A stretch of DNA of 64,000 nt from Dichetophora obliterata (Eukaryota; Arthropoda; Insecta; Diptera; Sciomyzidae), in NCBI GenBank assembly GCA_963920525.1, contig OY986438.1, forward strand, positions 78,268,060-78,332,059, given 5' to 3'. Shown piece after piece: positions 32,618-45,416 of this stretch. The position numbers and the translations under genes were made by a program. Below the pieces are notes generated by a model. The model did no database searches, was not told where the DNA came from, and saw only the letters and a list, made by a program, of their open reading frames with translations. How positions within the stretch are numbered: the stretch's first letter is position 1; the number at the start of each line of letters is the position of its first letter.

Positions 32618-35234
32618 TGTAACGGAGGCGAAAGTTTTGGAGTCAACATGGACGTTAAAATTCAAAAATGAATTTTAAATTTCAAAATTTTAACATTTTG
32701 GTTGTTGTGGAGCGGTGCTACCATCTCTGCGAGAGGGCGGCCCTTTGCATTTAGTTTGAGGGCGCCTTTTTACAGCGCCCCTGGTTCTCGATGACCAGTA
32801 TTTATAAGGCCGCTCACTCACAGAGGTGGTACCATCGCCCCGGTCCAGTGACCCGCGGACACTAGGTTGGCCACGGCTGCACGTGCTAGTTAGCCATTGC
32901 TAGCAGTTCGGTGAGATGTGGGGTGGGGTCTTGTGGCCGTCCACGTGTACCCTTGCCGTACAAATGTCACGTGCATAAGTCATCGCACGTCGGTGATTCC
33001 AAATAAAGAATACAAAAAAAAATTTTCTGAAACGAGAATTAAATATCAAGTAAAACAAATATAAAAAAATAAAGGAAACCGTTTGGGCACCCCTGGCCCA
33101 ATCATCCAACACCTACTCGTTGAGCTCTGGTGGACGAGCTCGGCCCACACTTTTCCCACCCTTCCGTGAGGGTTCAGGGGCTAAATATATTGGAAACCCT
33201 CCCAAAAGCGAACATCTTCTCCCCCTGACCAAAATAAATAAACCCTTTAACAAATCATTTTATAACAGAATTTAATTTAATTTTAAGTATATGTAGAAAA
33301 TTCAAGTAGACTTAAAAAACAAAGGTATACAACTAAGCATCTTACGTATTAAATATTTGTAAACTGTAATATATAATATTACAAAGTTTAATGTTTTTCG
33401 CATTGCTTTCAATTTAACACTTTTAAATGTTATCAATAAAAACTACACTTATTAATTTATATCATTAAGGCTTTTAGCTAAATACAAAATCATTTTCAGT
33501 CATGTAAGCCGCATTAAAATTTAATGTTTAAATTTAGTAGTTTACCTAACTATAATTAAACAATGACGTACGAGCACTTTGTGTGTACTTTCAATGCATG
33601 CATTAAGAGTTTTTTTACAAAGCAAGTTCAGTTATAATTCAAGGAATATTTATAAAAAAAAACGTAAAATACACAAATAAGTCAATATTCATAAAAAAAA
33701 ATGTTTACTTTAACTTTACTTTTCAGTGCCGTCGCATGTTTATGCAATGCTTAATATCTAAGTTACATCGAGAAAAAAATAAATGGATACAATTTGTATT
33801 TAGTTATACATTTAATGTGTGATTTTTTTTTATACTGAAATTTCATTTCGATTAACGCTGAATTATTTGTTATAAAAAAATTTTTAATACAAATGTAAAA
33901 TTTTTCGATTTTTATTTGTTATTTGAAAAAAAGCTACGCTTGTAAGTCTTTACTGCTTTTATAAATTAGAAATTTTTATTGTTTATTACTTAAATCAGTA
34001 CATTTATGGCTAGCATACAAAACAAACCAATTGAGTTGATGTTCTTTTTTGTTGGAAAACTGAACAATTTCAGACAGAAATTTGTTCAAGTTTAAGTGTG
34101 GCTTAAAGATTTTATGTGGCAACACTTAACGCGAGCCCCTTTCACCAATTTGCCATCGTGACACGTCCCAGAATTTCCAAAGCAAAAATAGCGCCAGCTT
34201 GTTAGAATTTCACTTTTCATAAATCTTCTCAAATTTTTGCGAAGAACAATCCACGTTAATAACATAGACGCAACAGTTATACAAAGTTAGCATCAATTTA
34301 AAACTGTCAAACTGCACAAACTTATTCTGCAGTATTTGCATATAAGACAATATCTGCCTTATATTTAAAGTTATTACTAAGCAGTCATTATTCAAGAAGC
34401 CATTACTGCTTTCACGTAGCTCAATATTTTACAATCAGTTTCTTCACTTGATTACTTTTTGTGCACTATGAAACTCGGCCTGCCCTCAACGCCTTACACA
34501 TAACCACAAAAGGGTGAAGAACAAACGGGCTGCCAGCTACAAACTCGGAAGAGTTAAATATAAGTGCGATATTTATAACTCATAAAATTATATTATGTTG
34601 ACGCTGCGCGATCAAAATAATGCGTAGTTTTCCCGGTTTTTTGGTTGTTTAAATATAATCACGTTTACAGAAAATACGCAGCAACATCTTTCAGCAACTT
34701 TCAACTTTTTTTTCCTCAACCGCGTGTTTTCTGCCGAATCTCCATGCCCTTTGTCACACAAGTAGATTTCTTCTCAGCGTTTGCACTATGCAAGTGTATG
34801 ATACAATTTTGTAACTCATACCCGCTGTGTGACACAATGACTACGGCAAAACGGGTTGCAAACAAACAGTCATGATTTTCAAAGGTGGAAATAGTGTCAG
34901 TTGTCATGTTTGACAACGTGTCAACTGTCACATTTGCCAAGTTTAGAAATGTGTCAGCTGTCAAACAACAAATTGTCAGCTGCCAAATTAAAATCCGTCA
35001 GCGGTCAAACAGCAAATTGTCAGTCCACACTTTGACACCGTTGCGAGTTAGGGTCGTTCACGATGCTGTGCACCTGAGATTACCTTGTGTATCTGAACCA
35101 AATAAAAGGTTTTATCGATGGTATGTTCACGCTAAGTGGTAAAGAGTGAAAATGTTATACCACAATGATATGACAAATACACCACATCGTGAACAACCCC
35201 GACAACGCAAATGGTGAGATTTGGTGCCGTTACA
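32618..35234 (-). repeat. 5' LTR of the young gypsy-class element
   Basis: 2617-bp copy of 24514-27131; it carries the promoter for the minus-strand transcript. The TGTCA array lies at 34895-35037. Confidence 0.96.
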
Positions 35235-35399
35235 GATGTGATAAAAATTAATTTTTACCACAATACTACGCAAATGTGAATATCCTTAATGCTAAATAGA
35301 AAATACTAATTCGGCTCTTGCTCAACCGCCACAGGAGTCAATCTATTATTTCCCATATGTTCAATATAAGCAATCTTATTGTTTATATACCTAGGCCAA

Positions 35400-37061
35400 A
35401 TCTCAAAAACTTTCAGAAGTCGTGGCTTTCTTTGCCAAATTTCAATTAGTGGATGCAGCAAGATCCAGCTTCTCAAGTACATTTTCTGTGCCGACCCAGT
35501 GGAGGCAAGCGCTCAAATGCCGGCAAAGAAGAGGCTCGAAAGCATATGCCGAATTTATTAATATCGAAATAAATTCGACAAAACAATTGCAAAAGTGCGA
35601 TATGTTGATAAGGATATGCAAGTGCATGATGACTTCTTGGCATTAATTTATTTAGAGAGAGATCGAACTGAAGACTTGTTTAACGTTATATTTAGTTAGA
35701 ATGAATTTAAAATTTATTACAACATCTTAATTATATCAGCTTTTTTCCTCTTAAGTCTTTTTTAAAAATCATGAAATCTACTATAAGTCAAACCTTATCG
35801 GGTATGGATCAGATGGAGCTGCAGTAATGTTTGGAGCATATAACCCCTTATTCACATATCTCAAACGTGACGTACCAGGTTGTTTAGGAACAATTTTTAT
35901 TAGATTGTTGTAGGGTATTATAACATCGTAAATGTTTTCTTGTTTTTAAGACTTATTTGTAATGAAATGTGTGTGCCACACTTTTCACATGTGCACTTTA
36001 CATGCTTCCGAGGAGCTACCAGATGAACTTGAAGTTTTTTTTTAAAAATGTGTCTAACAACTTTTCAACTTCAGAACGTATCCAAGGATTGGCATTTTAC
36101 CAAAATTTATACGACTTAAAAAAAGAAAATATTCTTCACCCTGCTCCAACACGGTGGTTATCTTTACACAAATGTGAGGAAAGAGTTTTAAAAAACGATG
36201 ATCCCTTAAACGATTTTTTTGTTTGTGAAAAGAATGACGGCAATCCAAAAGCAAACGATATTTATAATCAATAAAGTAATCCTTATACAAAACGGTATCT
36301 ACATTTTCTTAACTACGTTTTGCCGATATTTACCGAAATTAATATAGAAATGCAATCAGTAAAGTTTAAAATTCATAAAGTTTACCCTGAAATGGTAAAC
36401 ATGTATAACTTATTATTAGGTAATTTAAGTTGTTTTTCAAAAACCATAGAACCTACTTATTTTTTCTGAGTCATTTATAAATGCAGAGTACGAAAAGTGT
36501 ATGAATAACGGTTTTTAAACTTGGATTTGGGTGGAATTTTAGAAATAGAACTTGAGTAATATGAATTTAACTTTGAACTCGAAATTTAAAAAAAAATTGC
36601 CTTAACTTTCTGAAAACAGGTGCAAAAAAGGTTCTTAAAAGATTACCTATTGAGAATTAGGAAGTTTTGAAACAAATAACCATTTTGCACAGCAAAAAAT
36701 TTAAAAAAGCATCAATAATAGCGCTCGAACGACTTCTACCACACGTTATATCAGTGTGTAATCCAAAAAAATAAAACGATTCGATGTAGACCTAACTGTA
36801 TCGTTTTCTGATTTTTGGTCGGAAGTTTTGTTATTAAAAAGAGAACATGTTGATGAGTTACAATTTCCATTAGTTAGAAAGCTCATAGCATACATTTCAT
36901 GCCTTCTCAACTCTTCCGCAAATGTTGAGCGTATTTTTTCTCAAGTTAATTTAAATAAAACTACACTAAGAAGCAGAGCTTCAACGGGTTTGTTCTCCGC
37001 CATTCTACATGCCAAACGCATTCTACATCACAAACAAAAAATGTTACGAGGTCGTTTTTAA
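35400..37061 (+). pseudogene. hAT transposase pseudogene (ZBED5/SCAND3-like)
   Basis: Pieces in order: VRYVDKDMQVHDDFL and EDLFNVIF (about 35595-35690); IGYGSDGAAVMFGAYN (about 35800-35850); MKCVCHTFHMCTLHASEELP (about 35965-36025); PTRWLSLHKCEERVL (about 36150-36195); and the C-terminal dimerisation region LNSSANVERIFSQVNLNKTTL (about 36908-36970), ending at 37061. Frameshifts, stops and possibly degraded introns separate them. It lies directly to the right of the gypsy insertion site; TIRs were not found. Confidence 0.82.
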
Positions 37062-37619
37062 TAAAAATCATTATGGTTTGTTTAATAATAATATGTATGG
37101 CTTTAAAAATAATGAACAAAATTAAGAGATTGATAACTAAATGTAAATACAACTGCGGTAAAAATAGTAGCAGTGCGTAACACTAATTCATAAAAATTTA
37201 AATCAGACAAAAAACAATTAGTAGGTACCCAGTAGCGGATGGAATACATTCCGAATATATGAAGCATCAATTACCTTGTAATGACCACTACTTCCGACTA
37301 TATTACCTTACTATGCATAAAAGGCCTTACATTTAACATTGAATGAGACAGGAGGTAAGTGATGGCCTCCCTTCAGCATTACCTAGAAGTTATGGAGTAA
37401 CATACTACAATACTTGTATTAAGTTATTCGGATATTTGCAAAATCACTGCATTACTTTTCCTTGTATGCTACATTACAGGTAATGAGGTATGAGTTAATT
37501 ACTTCTGCTATATGCAGACGCATTACTTTTTGAAAAAAGTAATGCTTCCTTACCTGGTAATTTATTCTGTATTAGTTCTATGGTAGCCACTGGCAAATCC
37601 GCTGCTGGGTATTTTCTAC
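37062..37619. other. Nothing recognised
   Basis: Probably the 3' part of the hAT remnant plus intergenic sequence rich in ATTACTT-like runs; no gene seen. Confidence 0.35.
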
Positions 37620-37814
37620 ATTCCACTTCAGAGTGGAAGTAATAATAAATCATAATTTAATTCGATATATGGTGTTTTACATATCACTTTTTTCGTTTTG
37701 TATTTTATTTGATTTATTAATAAAAACAATTGTATTAACGAAAACAGTTTTATATAGAACACCAAATATCAAATTCAATTGTGATTTATTATCACTTCTA
37801 CTCGGAAGTGGAAT
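37620..37814. mobile_element. 195-bp palindromic MITE
   Basis: Arms of about 65 bp (left ATTCCACTTCAGAGTGGAAG..., right its imperfect inverse ending ...GAAGTGGAAT) surround a short centre. Target duplication not resolved. Confidence 0.65.
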
Positions 37815-37916
37815 GTTGAACATACCTGAATGTAATTGTTCTCTTTGCTGCTAAATACGGTTACTTGAGAAATGCTCAAAATGATTGAGTCACAAAATTT
37901 TTAAGAAATAAAAAAC

Positions 37917-38130
37917 ATGTAGGTATTTTTTAATTCGTATGGAATTTTCTGTGGTCTTTTTTAATGCGTGGCATTTCTGTGGTAATTTTAAAAACTTGTG
38001 TTATTTTTTGTGGTATTTTTAATTTCAGTGGGATTTTTTTAGTTTTATTTATTTAGGAATTGGTGTGGTAATTGTTTTTTGTTACCGTGGGAAAAAGGCA
38101 TTTTTTGGGAATTTGAGGTGGCAACCGTGT
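37917..38130. mobile_element. End of a GGTTGCCACC-type MITE (inverted)
   Basis: T-rich 'gtggtattttt' units finish at GAGGTGGCAACCGTG (38116-38130), the inverse of the terminus at 23253. The left end was not identified. Confidence 0.5.
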
Positions 38131-38189
38131 GTTGAATTGCTGTTTTAAAATATTTAAAATTACTGTAAAGATTTGTACTGAATTTTAAA

Positions 38190-38540
38190 GTTTTTCTATA
38201 TGACTTTGTTATTTATTATGTTAACTTTCTATGATTTAAATAAAAATTCTAAATGTTTTGATAGTTTAAATCATACTTTATTTTAAACACAAATTCTAGT
38301 TGTTTGATAGTTAAATATTGTTTATTGAGCTTGAGGTAAGGTTAGAACAATTAATTGCTTTAACGAATTTTTCCAAAGAAACAACAACAACAAACACAAC
38401 GTTTTCAATATGAAAAGGAAAACATCACTATCTGATTTTATTGCGATTCGGCCCTGCTACAGAAATTGCAATAAAATCATCTAGTGATGCTTTCCTTTTC
38501 ATATTGAAAACGTTGTTGTTGTTGTTTCTTTGGAAAAATT
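38190..38540. repeat. Foldback element, second family copy
   Basis: Left part resembles 2669-2838. The core is a hairpin whose arms (about 38378-38434 and 38479-38535) both carry TCCAAAGAAACAACAAC / CGTTTTCAATATGAAAAGGA and the inverse. Confidence 0.65.
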
Positions 38541-39064
38541 CTGTTTTGTTCCAGCGGCGCAAACACAAGCTTTACATTGTTCTGGATTGAACACTTAAGA
38601 AACACAGGCACTTGAACCTGGATTGTTTACGTAGAGAGTTAAAATAAAAGCACTATAATGTTTAGTGTAAAATAAATAACTGATTTTATTATTTCCTTGT
38701 ACCTGCTCAAATATAAAACATATTGCTTAGTTAAACAAATTAAATATTGATTAATTAACATTAACTGCAATAAATGACAAAATCTAAATTCATGATAAAT
38801 ATTGCTTATTTAGCATTGATGATGTTAACAATTAAAACATAAAAAGTGCAAAGAATTCACAATATATAAAAAAAACCAACAAACCAACAAAAAAATAATA
38901 AACAAAAGTAGGTCAGCAAGCGTGCGTTGCCCTGTGCTGTAGCTGCAATTTGTTTTGCCTATGTTGTTGTTGCTGTTGTACCATAAGTAAAATATAGAGC
39001 AGCAAGCGTACATTGCCCTGTGTTGTGGCTGGACAATTTGGTTTGCCTATTTTGTTATTGTACA
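38541..39064 (-). repeat. 3' LTR side of a BEL/roo-like element
   Basis: On the minus strand an LTR-like TGTACAATAAC begins at 39064 next to a purine tract. An imperfect duplication of ~70 bp (about 38912-38985 and 38999-39063, sharing CAGCAAGCGT and TTGCCCTGTG) lies inside. The left boundary is unknown; 38541 is only the end of the foldback. Confidence 0.45.
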
Positions 39065-39076
39065 TTCTCCCGCGCG
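39065..39076 (-). promoter_or_regulatory. Polypurine-rich tract of the BEL/roo-like element
   Basis: CGCGCGGGAGAA on the minus strand, just downstream of the env stop and directly before TGTACA. Confidence 0.55.
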
Positions 39077-39094
39077 TTGAATGCTGGCATTCAA

Positions 39095-39449
39095 CTATGC
39101 AGAATAGGGCAGGTGGCGTCTTGGCTTTGGCATTGAATTTACAATGATGGGTTGTTCTTTTTTAAACGCACCAGTTTTTATTTGCCAGATAATTGATATA
39201 ATAAGGGCTGCATAGCTGATTGCGTAATGATGAATGTTGGTAGACAGCGAGAGTTCTGGAAGCTTTGAACTCTTTTCTGACTTCAAGACATCATGTAGTG
39301 CTGTAAATTGTTCCAGGGTTTTTGTTGTATAATCAGAAGAAGAGTTGAAGATCTTCCTGATTTCGCTGGGAAACGCCACTGCTGTTAGATTGCCATGTTT
39401 TGCGTAAGATGAATTAATGGTGTTTTTGATGATATAATGCCCTTGAATG
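39095..39449 (-). pseudogene. Retroelement env, C-terminal part
   Basis: Ends at 39095. It has a hydrophobic anchor (ISYAALIISIIW) followed by a short basic tail, as in membrane-anchored envelope proteins of insect retroelements. The frame stays in phase with the env part at 47286-48660 when the 7.8-kb DNA element and one GTTATGAC copy are ignored. Confidence 0.75.
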
Positions 39450-39811
39450 GTTATGACTAGTGTCCGACCGAAACCGGAATTTTGACCGAAACCAAAACCG
39501 AATATTCGGCCATTTTTTAATATTCGGCCGAAATCGAAACGGAAACTGGCTATTATTATGAAAATTTAATTTTTTACAAATAATTTTTTTTTATTAAAAG
39601 AAAACAAAAGTGCTTTCATACACATAACCCTAGACAAAATATTCGACAGGAAAATGGCATTTTATCAGCATAATTGTGGCAAATGAGCAGAGTTCTGGCA
39701 GTATGTTGAAATATGGTGGCGGCCAGTTTACTTTTTATCAAAAAAGGCTGCCAGAAAGTAGCAGCATGAAGGCATGAAAAAGTCAGTAGAAGGCAGTGTG
39801 TCGAAATTCGG

Positions 39812-40138
39812 CATTGTATTGGACGGCAACTGAAATGTTCAAGCAGCTCAAACATTTTTGTTTTTTCAGCAGCAACGCACTATAACGGCAGGCATATGAA
39901 CTTTGTTGAAAAAAATCATTATTTTGGCATTGAACTGGAATATTTGGGCAGGCAGTTTTTTTTTCTACAGAACAGAATGCTTTCGCCCTATACTGGCAGG
40001 CACATGAACTCTATTACGAACAAGCATTGTATTGGCATCCAATTGAAATTGTACAGCAGCTTAAAAATGTTTTGCTTTCTAGACAACAGAATCATCTCGT
40101 CTTATACTGGAAGACGCTTTTATTATGTAAAGCTCTAA
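39812..40138. repeat. Three ~107-bp subterminal repeats
   Basis: Degenerate copies begin near 39812, 39917 and 40025; shared parts include CATTGTATTGGCA-like, GGCAGGCACATGAACT and ACAGAA. They lie 350-680 bp inside the left TIR. Confidence 0.6.
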
Positions 40139-40299
40139 CTTTTACTGGCTTTATATTGAAATTTTTTAAAACATTTTCACATCGGATGTAACATGTTACT
40201 TTGGCAGTTACAATTCATTTGAAAAGTTACAATTTGCTGGAAATTTGCAGAAAGAATCATAAATAAAAAATTTATAAAATTTAAAAAAGTAAAGGTGCT

Positions 40300-42236
40300 T
40301 TATTCATTTTCAATCATATTTGGTGGAACACAAACATAAAAAATATCATTAACATGTAATGCAAAATTGATTTTTTTGATACATTGTGGCGCAATTAACT
40401 GTATTTCAGATGATATTATATACTGATGTACATGAGTGACTTCAATATTTGATATCGCCGTTGGTATTGAATAATTTTTAGTACATTTGGTAATTACTAC
40501 ATAAAAATCTGACAAAAAATAGTTTTTTATTGTACTTGGCTCCAGATTGTGAACTATTGTTGGCATAGCGAAGTAGTTTTGTAGCGTTCTTGCAATTTGT
40601 TTTTCTGCAAATCGAGTGCCGTGAACGCAACTTAATACTTCACCATTAAAACTTTCTAGTGGAAAACAGGCAGTGACCCACAGCGGTCCGTGATCTCGAA
40701 CTACATCAGGTAAGTGAATTAGTTGATGGATGTTGATGGTAAGAAACTTTAGATCATAGAGATCAGCAAAACTGGCAAGAAACTCATTTAAAAGGTGACT
40801 AGCCAGTACAATGTCGGAAGAATTTACACTACTCTTGTTTAAGTGGTAAATTGCGGTTACTAACATAGTAAAGTGACGAAAAAGGTGACCTGATATGATA
40901 CCCTGCAGAACAACAAAATAATAATAAAAAAAATATTTAAATTCCTTCGCTTTCCAATAAGCCAAGTGATTTTTTACGGATCTTGGTAAACGCTTAACAA
41001 AATATGGAGGTTTTAATAATTTTATCCTATTATCTAAATTATCAACCATAGTTGACCTATTAAAACTATGTGAGTGATATTCACCATCAAACCACAGTGT
41101 TAAGAAACGCTTTGTTGTCATGTAAACGCCATGCATTACATCTATTGCGGTTGAGCGAACGAATTCAGGAACCAAGTTTTGTAGTTGTGTGTGACCTTTA
41201 ACTCCCCGAACATGTTGAGTTTGCGCATTTGAGGGGATTAATGCAGCTAAGTCCGCATCAAGTACCATGTCTTCGACGGAGCGCAAAGATGCAGGTATTG
41301 AAGAATATGGAAAAACTTGTTTTCCACCGGCGCGTGTTAAGCATTTTTCACAAGGATAACATCCTGTATGCTGAACCATGTTTAAGAATAATGCACGTGT
41401 TGGTGTGTCAGCTGTTCCATTTAGTATAACTGCTCGCACAGATGTTACACCAACATTGGCAACATCTATATCAATTCCTTGAAAAAGTAGTCGGCATTCC
41501 GGCAAAACAGATTCCAGCATCATGTTGGCGAGTGGTTTAATACTGCTGCACCACAAACTTGCCATAATCACATTTTCTTTAAAATATCGCATTGAATACG
41601 GCAGCTCGTTAATCACAAGGCATAGGGGCCATATCGATATTTTTGATGAATTATAGAGTGCTGCTCCGTCAGAATACCACATGAATGATAAATTCCTGGG
41701 GTCATCCATGAATCCATTTTCACATTGATTGCGATACAGTTCGCCATCGTGAATGTCTTCTAGCCCGTCATCATTTTCTTTTTTTTATCTAAAACGGTGA
41801 AGCACTTGTTTTGAGAAATCTGGGCGAGAAAACATTGCTTGCAGCTGTGCCCCTATTGCAAAGGTGAGCAGATATCCGAATCCGTCTGTGCTATTACATT
41901 CCTTACAAACATTTCCTTTTACTGGTCTGTAACAGTTGTTGCAGTGCGCCGTACACTCAACACCGGAATTTATTTTTAGGAAATGTTTTCTAAAGATGAA
42001 AGTGGAGGTGGGTGTTTTAGGGCATATAGAATCGATCAATTCCAGCAAACTGCTTAATGCGGAACCACTAAATTTGTGTCGTAAGGCGTATGCTAGAATT
42101 GCGGTGAAGGCTTCTGATATTGATACCGGAGATCCTGGAAAGAATCGATCTTCTTCAACAATGGGGTCATCACTACTCTCGTCTGATGTACAATTTTTTG
42201 ACTCTGGGAAGAATGAGTGATCAGAGCATTCATAAT
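40300..42236 (-). pseudogene. Tnp2/Transposase_21-like transposase
   Basis: The exon starts at an acceptor-like TTTATTTAAG near 42237 with an acidic segment. Next comes an NCC/C zinc-binding pair (CTAHCNNCYRPV, VCKECNS) and, after a single in-frame TAA at 41785-41787, the core: LSFMWYSDGAALYNSSKISI, a Q-G-I-D strand, HTGCYPCEKCL, DVMHGVYMTTKRFL and a C-terminal helical part to 40300. The D in WYSDGAAL is a candidate catalytic residue for this family. About 640 codons, close to animal Tnp2-like proteins. The one stop in an A8 run looks recent. Confidence 0.8.
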
Positions 42237-42651
42237 CTTAAATAAAAACTATAACTGATTATATGGTACAAAAATTTCTCCACCAAATTTCGTTTTGGAA
42301 ATCTCCATATTTTGTTGCAATAGAGTAATAGTTTTAAAACTCACCATTCTTTTCAATAAAACTTTTCTCACACGTAGTCTCTGGTATTGTTGGCGACGTT
42401 GCTATGCACCTGCAGAAGTGGATACCCTTTTTTGTTTTGCTTACACCTGCTTTACTAAAGATAAACCTTAAAAAAAAACTTTGAAATTTACGTTTGAAAA
42501 ATCTCACTAAAAATTGTCTGCAACGACATCAAAGCCGTTCAAAAATCCAGGTATGTATCCCCGCTTTTGTATTTGCGCCCGCTTGCGATTAATTGTTTGG
42601 CGGGACTTTCCGTAAAAACCATTACTGTTTCTATTCATTTTTTATTTTCAG

Positions 42652-45416
42652 AAAAAGAACAGTGAAACCAATTCAAAAAATGATGGAGGTAAAGATGCAA
42701 AAAAATTTATCAAAGGTACACTTTAGAAGTTTATTCAAAGCCAAAGAATAAAAGAAACCAACGAACACAACAGGCTGCATCCCAAGCTGCACCAAATGCT
42801 GCGCTACAGCCACCGTCGCAAACTGCACCAAATACCGCGCCACAGGCTGCATCACAAGCTGCACCAAATGCTGCGCTACAGCCACCGTCACAGGCTGCAC
42901 CAAATATCGCGCCACAGGTTACGTTTCAGGCTGCACTAAAATTTGCGCAACAGGCCGCATCACAGGGTGTACCAAATGCCGCGCGACAGACACAGGAGTC
43001 TTCAAAGGCAGCATTTACTGAAGAGTTTGCAGAATTATAAGCAAGCATAAATTCAGTGGTGCAGTTAGATCCCTATCCCATGCCACAGCCTGCACCACGC
43101 ATAGCGACGCACCTGGCCTCGCAATCGGACCAACATTTGGGATGGATAAAATATTGTTCACCCAATAGTGGTAATGCAGCCAATACACAATACGCTGGTT
43201 CTCTGGGCTCGCCGCGGCAAACATATGCCGATAAGGATTCGCCAGGGCGCAATTGCCAAAATATGCACTGCCAAGCATTCTTCGAATATGAGCCGAGCGG
43301 GAATGTGCATGTAATGCAGCCCGCAAAGAAAAAAACGGACACAAAAAGTGAGCAGATAAATGATGTTGGGAAAGATGTCGTTGTAAATGAAAGTAGGGAG
43401 AGCACACTTCAGGACACAGTACGGACCTGTACATGTCAAGTGTGTGAATATCTTCGCTCCAAAGATAAGTTACTGATTATTTTTTTTTGTTTAGTTGTTT
43501 TGTTTTGGTGTAACATAGGGGACAAATTGGTATGACCCATGATATGATATGACTGGAAACGAGTGATTGATATGTTACATTCGTCCAAATCAAACATAAT
43601 AGTTCAGCCTAGCATCTCCGGACAAACAAATCCAAATCAATCGGAAACCGAATCGAATGAATGAATGGTTCGAAAAATACAAATGCAGCAAACACAAGGT
43701 AAAAATGGGTCGCTGAATCCGAATCCGTTGTCAAAATTTCAAAATTATGTAATTTTTTACAACAAGGTTGCCACCTAATAATATGTATTTTTTAGAGTTT
43801 TAAACATTATTTAAAAGTTTTAGCTGGAGCGAATACTAGGTAAAAATGGGTCGCTGAATCCAAATCCGTTGTCAGAATTTCAAAATTATGTAATTTTTTA
43901 AAATAGGGTTACCACCTATTAACCATCTTGAATTTTAAAATTCTGACATCAGATTCGAAATCAGTGACCCCCTCAAACTGTTAAATGATGTTTAAAATTC
44001 TTAAAAATACATTTTACTACGTTAATTTTAAAATTAAGGTGGCAACCCTAACCTCTATCTACATGAATATGATAAATAATTACCATTTAATATAAAATTT
44101 ATTGCAATAAATACCAATTTTGCTTACTTTTCTTCTTCCATAACTTTTGCGCAGTATAAATATGCATGTTGACGGGTTCTTGCATTTTGAGCGCGCCAAA
44201 TTCCAAATTTCTACTCGCTAGAACGTTAGACTTTTGCAATAGTTGCAAGATTTTTGTATCGAACGTGATACTTTGATATATTGTGCAATTTTGCTGCAGT
44301 TATTGAAACTCAAACAAGCCCCTTCTGAACTCGATACTGAATGTACATTGTTGTTGCAAAAACGATTTTAGTAGATAGAAGGTAGGTATGTTGGAAAGAA
44401 GTATTGGGTGTACGAAAATAATAATGGAACTTGCTGATATATTTGACCCCTTTAATGTCATTTATTTGATTTGGTATACGTTTGATTGGTTTTTGACTGT
44501 GCGACTAACGCTCGCAGCACTGTTATTTTTTTTTTGATCGCAGTCTGTTTAAGCCTACCAGTGCAGAGATCTATTTTACATCTTTGCTCGAGTCCTCCAT
44601 TTTTAGTTCTAACAATTATATTATCCCTTTTATTGAAATAACTTTAAATGCATTCATTTTTAGCATCTATAGAAAGCATGTCCTTGTTGGACGGCGTCAA
44701 AGAGCTTCTTCCTGGCATTTTAGCCTCCGAATCGCAAGAAATAAGCCTAAGCACAACTTATAAAAAACCACTGCAGAAATACTACTGTTTGCCTGGAAAG
44801 AATTGGGTAAGCTCTAAAGAAAATATGGTATAGCTCTTAAGCCTTATTTCTAGTTAAAATCAGGAATCTTGAAATTAATTCAATATTTTTATAAATTTCA
44901 GGTAGCACTTGTGAAAAATCATGACATTTTTATTAACACTGATGACAGGCAGTCAGCATACCTTGCGGCTAGTGGCTGTGGAGCAAGCCTTGTACGAGAG
45001 CTCTTAATGAGACTGGTTAAACTTGAAGCGTGAAAATGGAATTCCTCCTGACTTATTGGACACCTTGGCAAGTATGATAACATAAACATGTTCTGTTTTT
45101 TAGCATACAAAATTGTTCGTACTATGTTCTTTAATTTCTTTTCTTATTCTTTTCTTTTTTAAAAGTATGTTCCAATGACCTCATAAAGAGGTCAAACGAA
45201 AAAATCGAAGAAGGCAAGGAGCAAAAACTATTAGGGAGAAGGGAGATGACAAAAATTCTTAACACGTTTTTAAGCGGGCTGCGTTCGGGATACCATGATA
45301 AAAGTATCCCAAAGGCAAAACGTGTCGTAAGTAGTTTAATTTTAATGCTTACTGTTTTAACATAAAACTACTTTCAGAAAACTGCTGAAGTCGTAAGCCC
45401 ATGTCAGGAATCATAA
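42652..45416 (+). pseudogene. Spliced second gene of the 7.8-kb element (BEN-like C-terminus)
   Basis: Model by eye: an upstream exon ends at a GTATGT donor (42549); exon from 42652; then A/Q/P/N-rich repeats (72-bp units at 42771 and 42843, a third diverged at 42915). A TAA at 43038 interrupts a frame that continues to 43535. Further exons 44664-44806, 44902-45071, 45166-45326 and 45378-45416 all have GT/AG borders and compatible phases. The segment INTDDRQSAYLAASGCGASLVRELL resembles BEN domains (DNA or protein binding); this is tentative. A 1-nt lesion near 45020 breaks the BEN-like exon. Confidence 0.6.
43698..44050. mobile_element. MITE-like insertion with GGTTGCCACC ends
   Basis: Left terminus CAAGGTTGCCACCTAATAA at 43763 and right terminus AAGGTGGCAACCCTA ending at 44050. 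An ~85-bp direct repeat (GGTAAAAATGGGTCGCTGAA...) at 43698 and 43839 suggests a partial tandem or nested insertion. It lies in an intron of the plus-strand gene. No clean target duplication. Confidence 0.5.

Larger units (their letters stand above)
24514..35234 (-). mobile_element. Young gypsy-class LTR retrotransposon, 10.7 kb
   Basis: Bounded by 2618- and 2617-bp LTRs (TGTAACGG...CCGTTACA, perfect 8-bp inverted ends) with 4-bp duplications GATG at 24510-24513 and 35235-35238. Minus-strand order: LTR, tRNA-Lys PBS, ~640-bp leader, gag, pol by -1 frameshift, LTR. By eye the LTRs differ at only three substitutions and one 1-nt indel, so the insertion is recent. Both frames are open. One in-frame gap in RT may matter. 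No env frame. LTRs of 2.6 kb are unusually long for gypsy-class elements. Confidence 0.96.

Noticed and set aside
42507..42638. 43-codon minus-strand ORF (MNRNSNGFYGKSRQ...) as first exon of the transposase
   Set aside because: No convincing donor linking it to the acceptor near 42237, and it overlaps a good plus-strand intron.
43073..43439. Overlapping minus-strand frames with hydrophobic stretches
   Set aside because: Antisense to the plus-strand gene of the 7.8-kb element; no domain.
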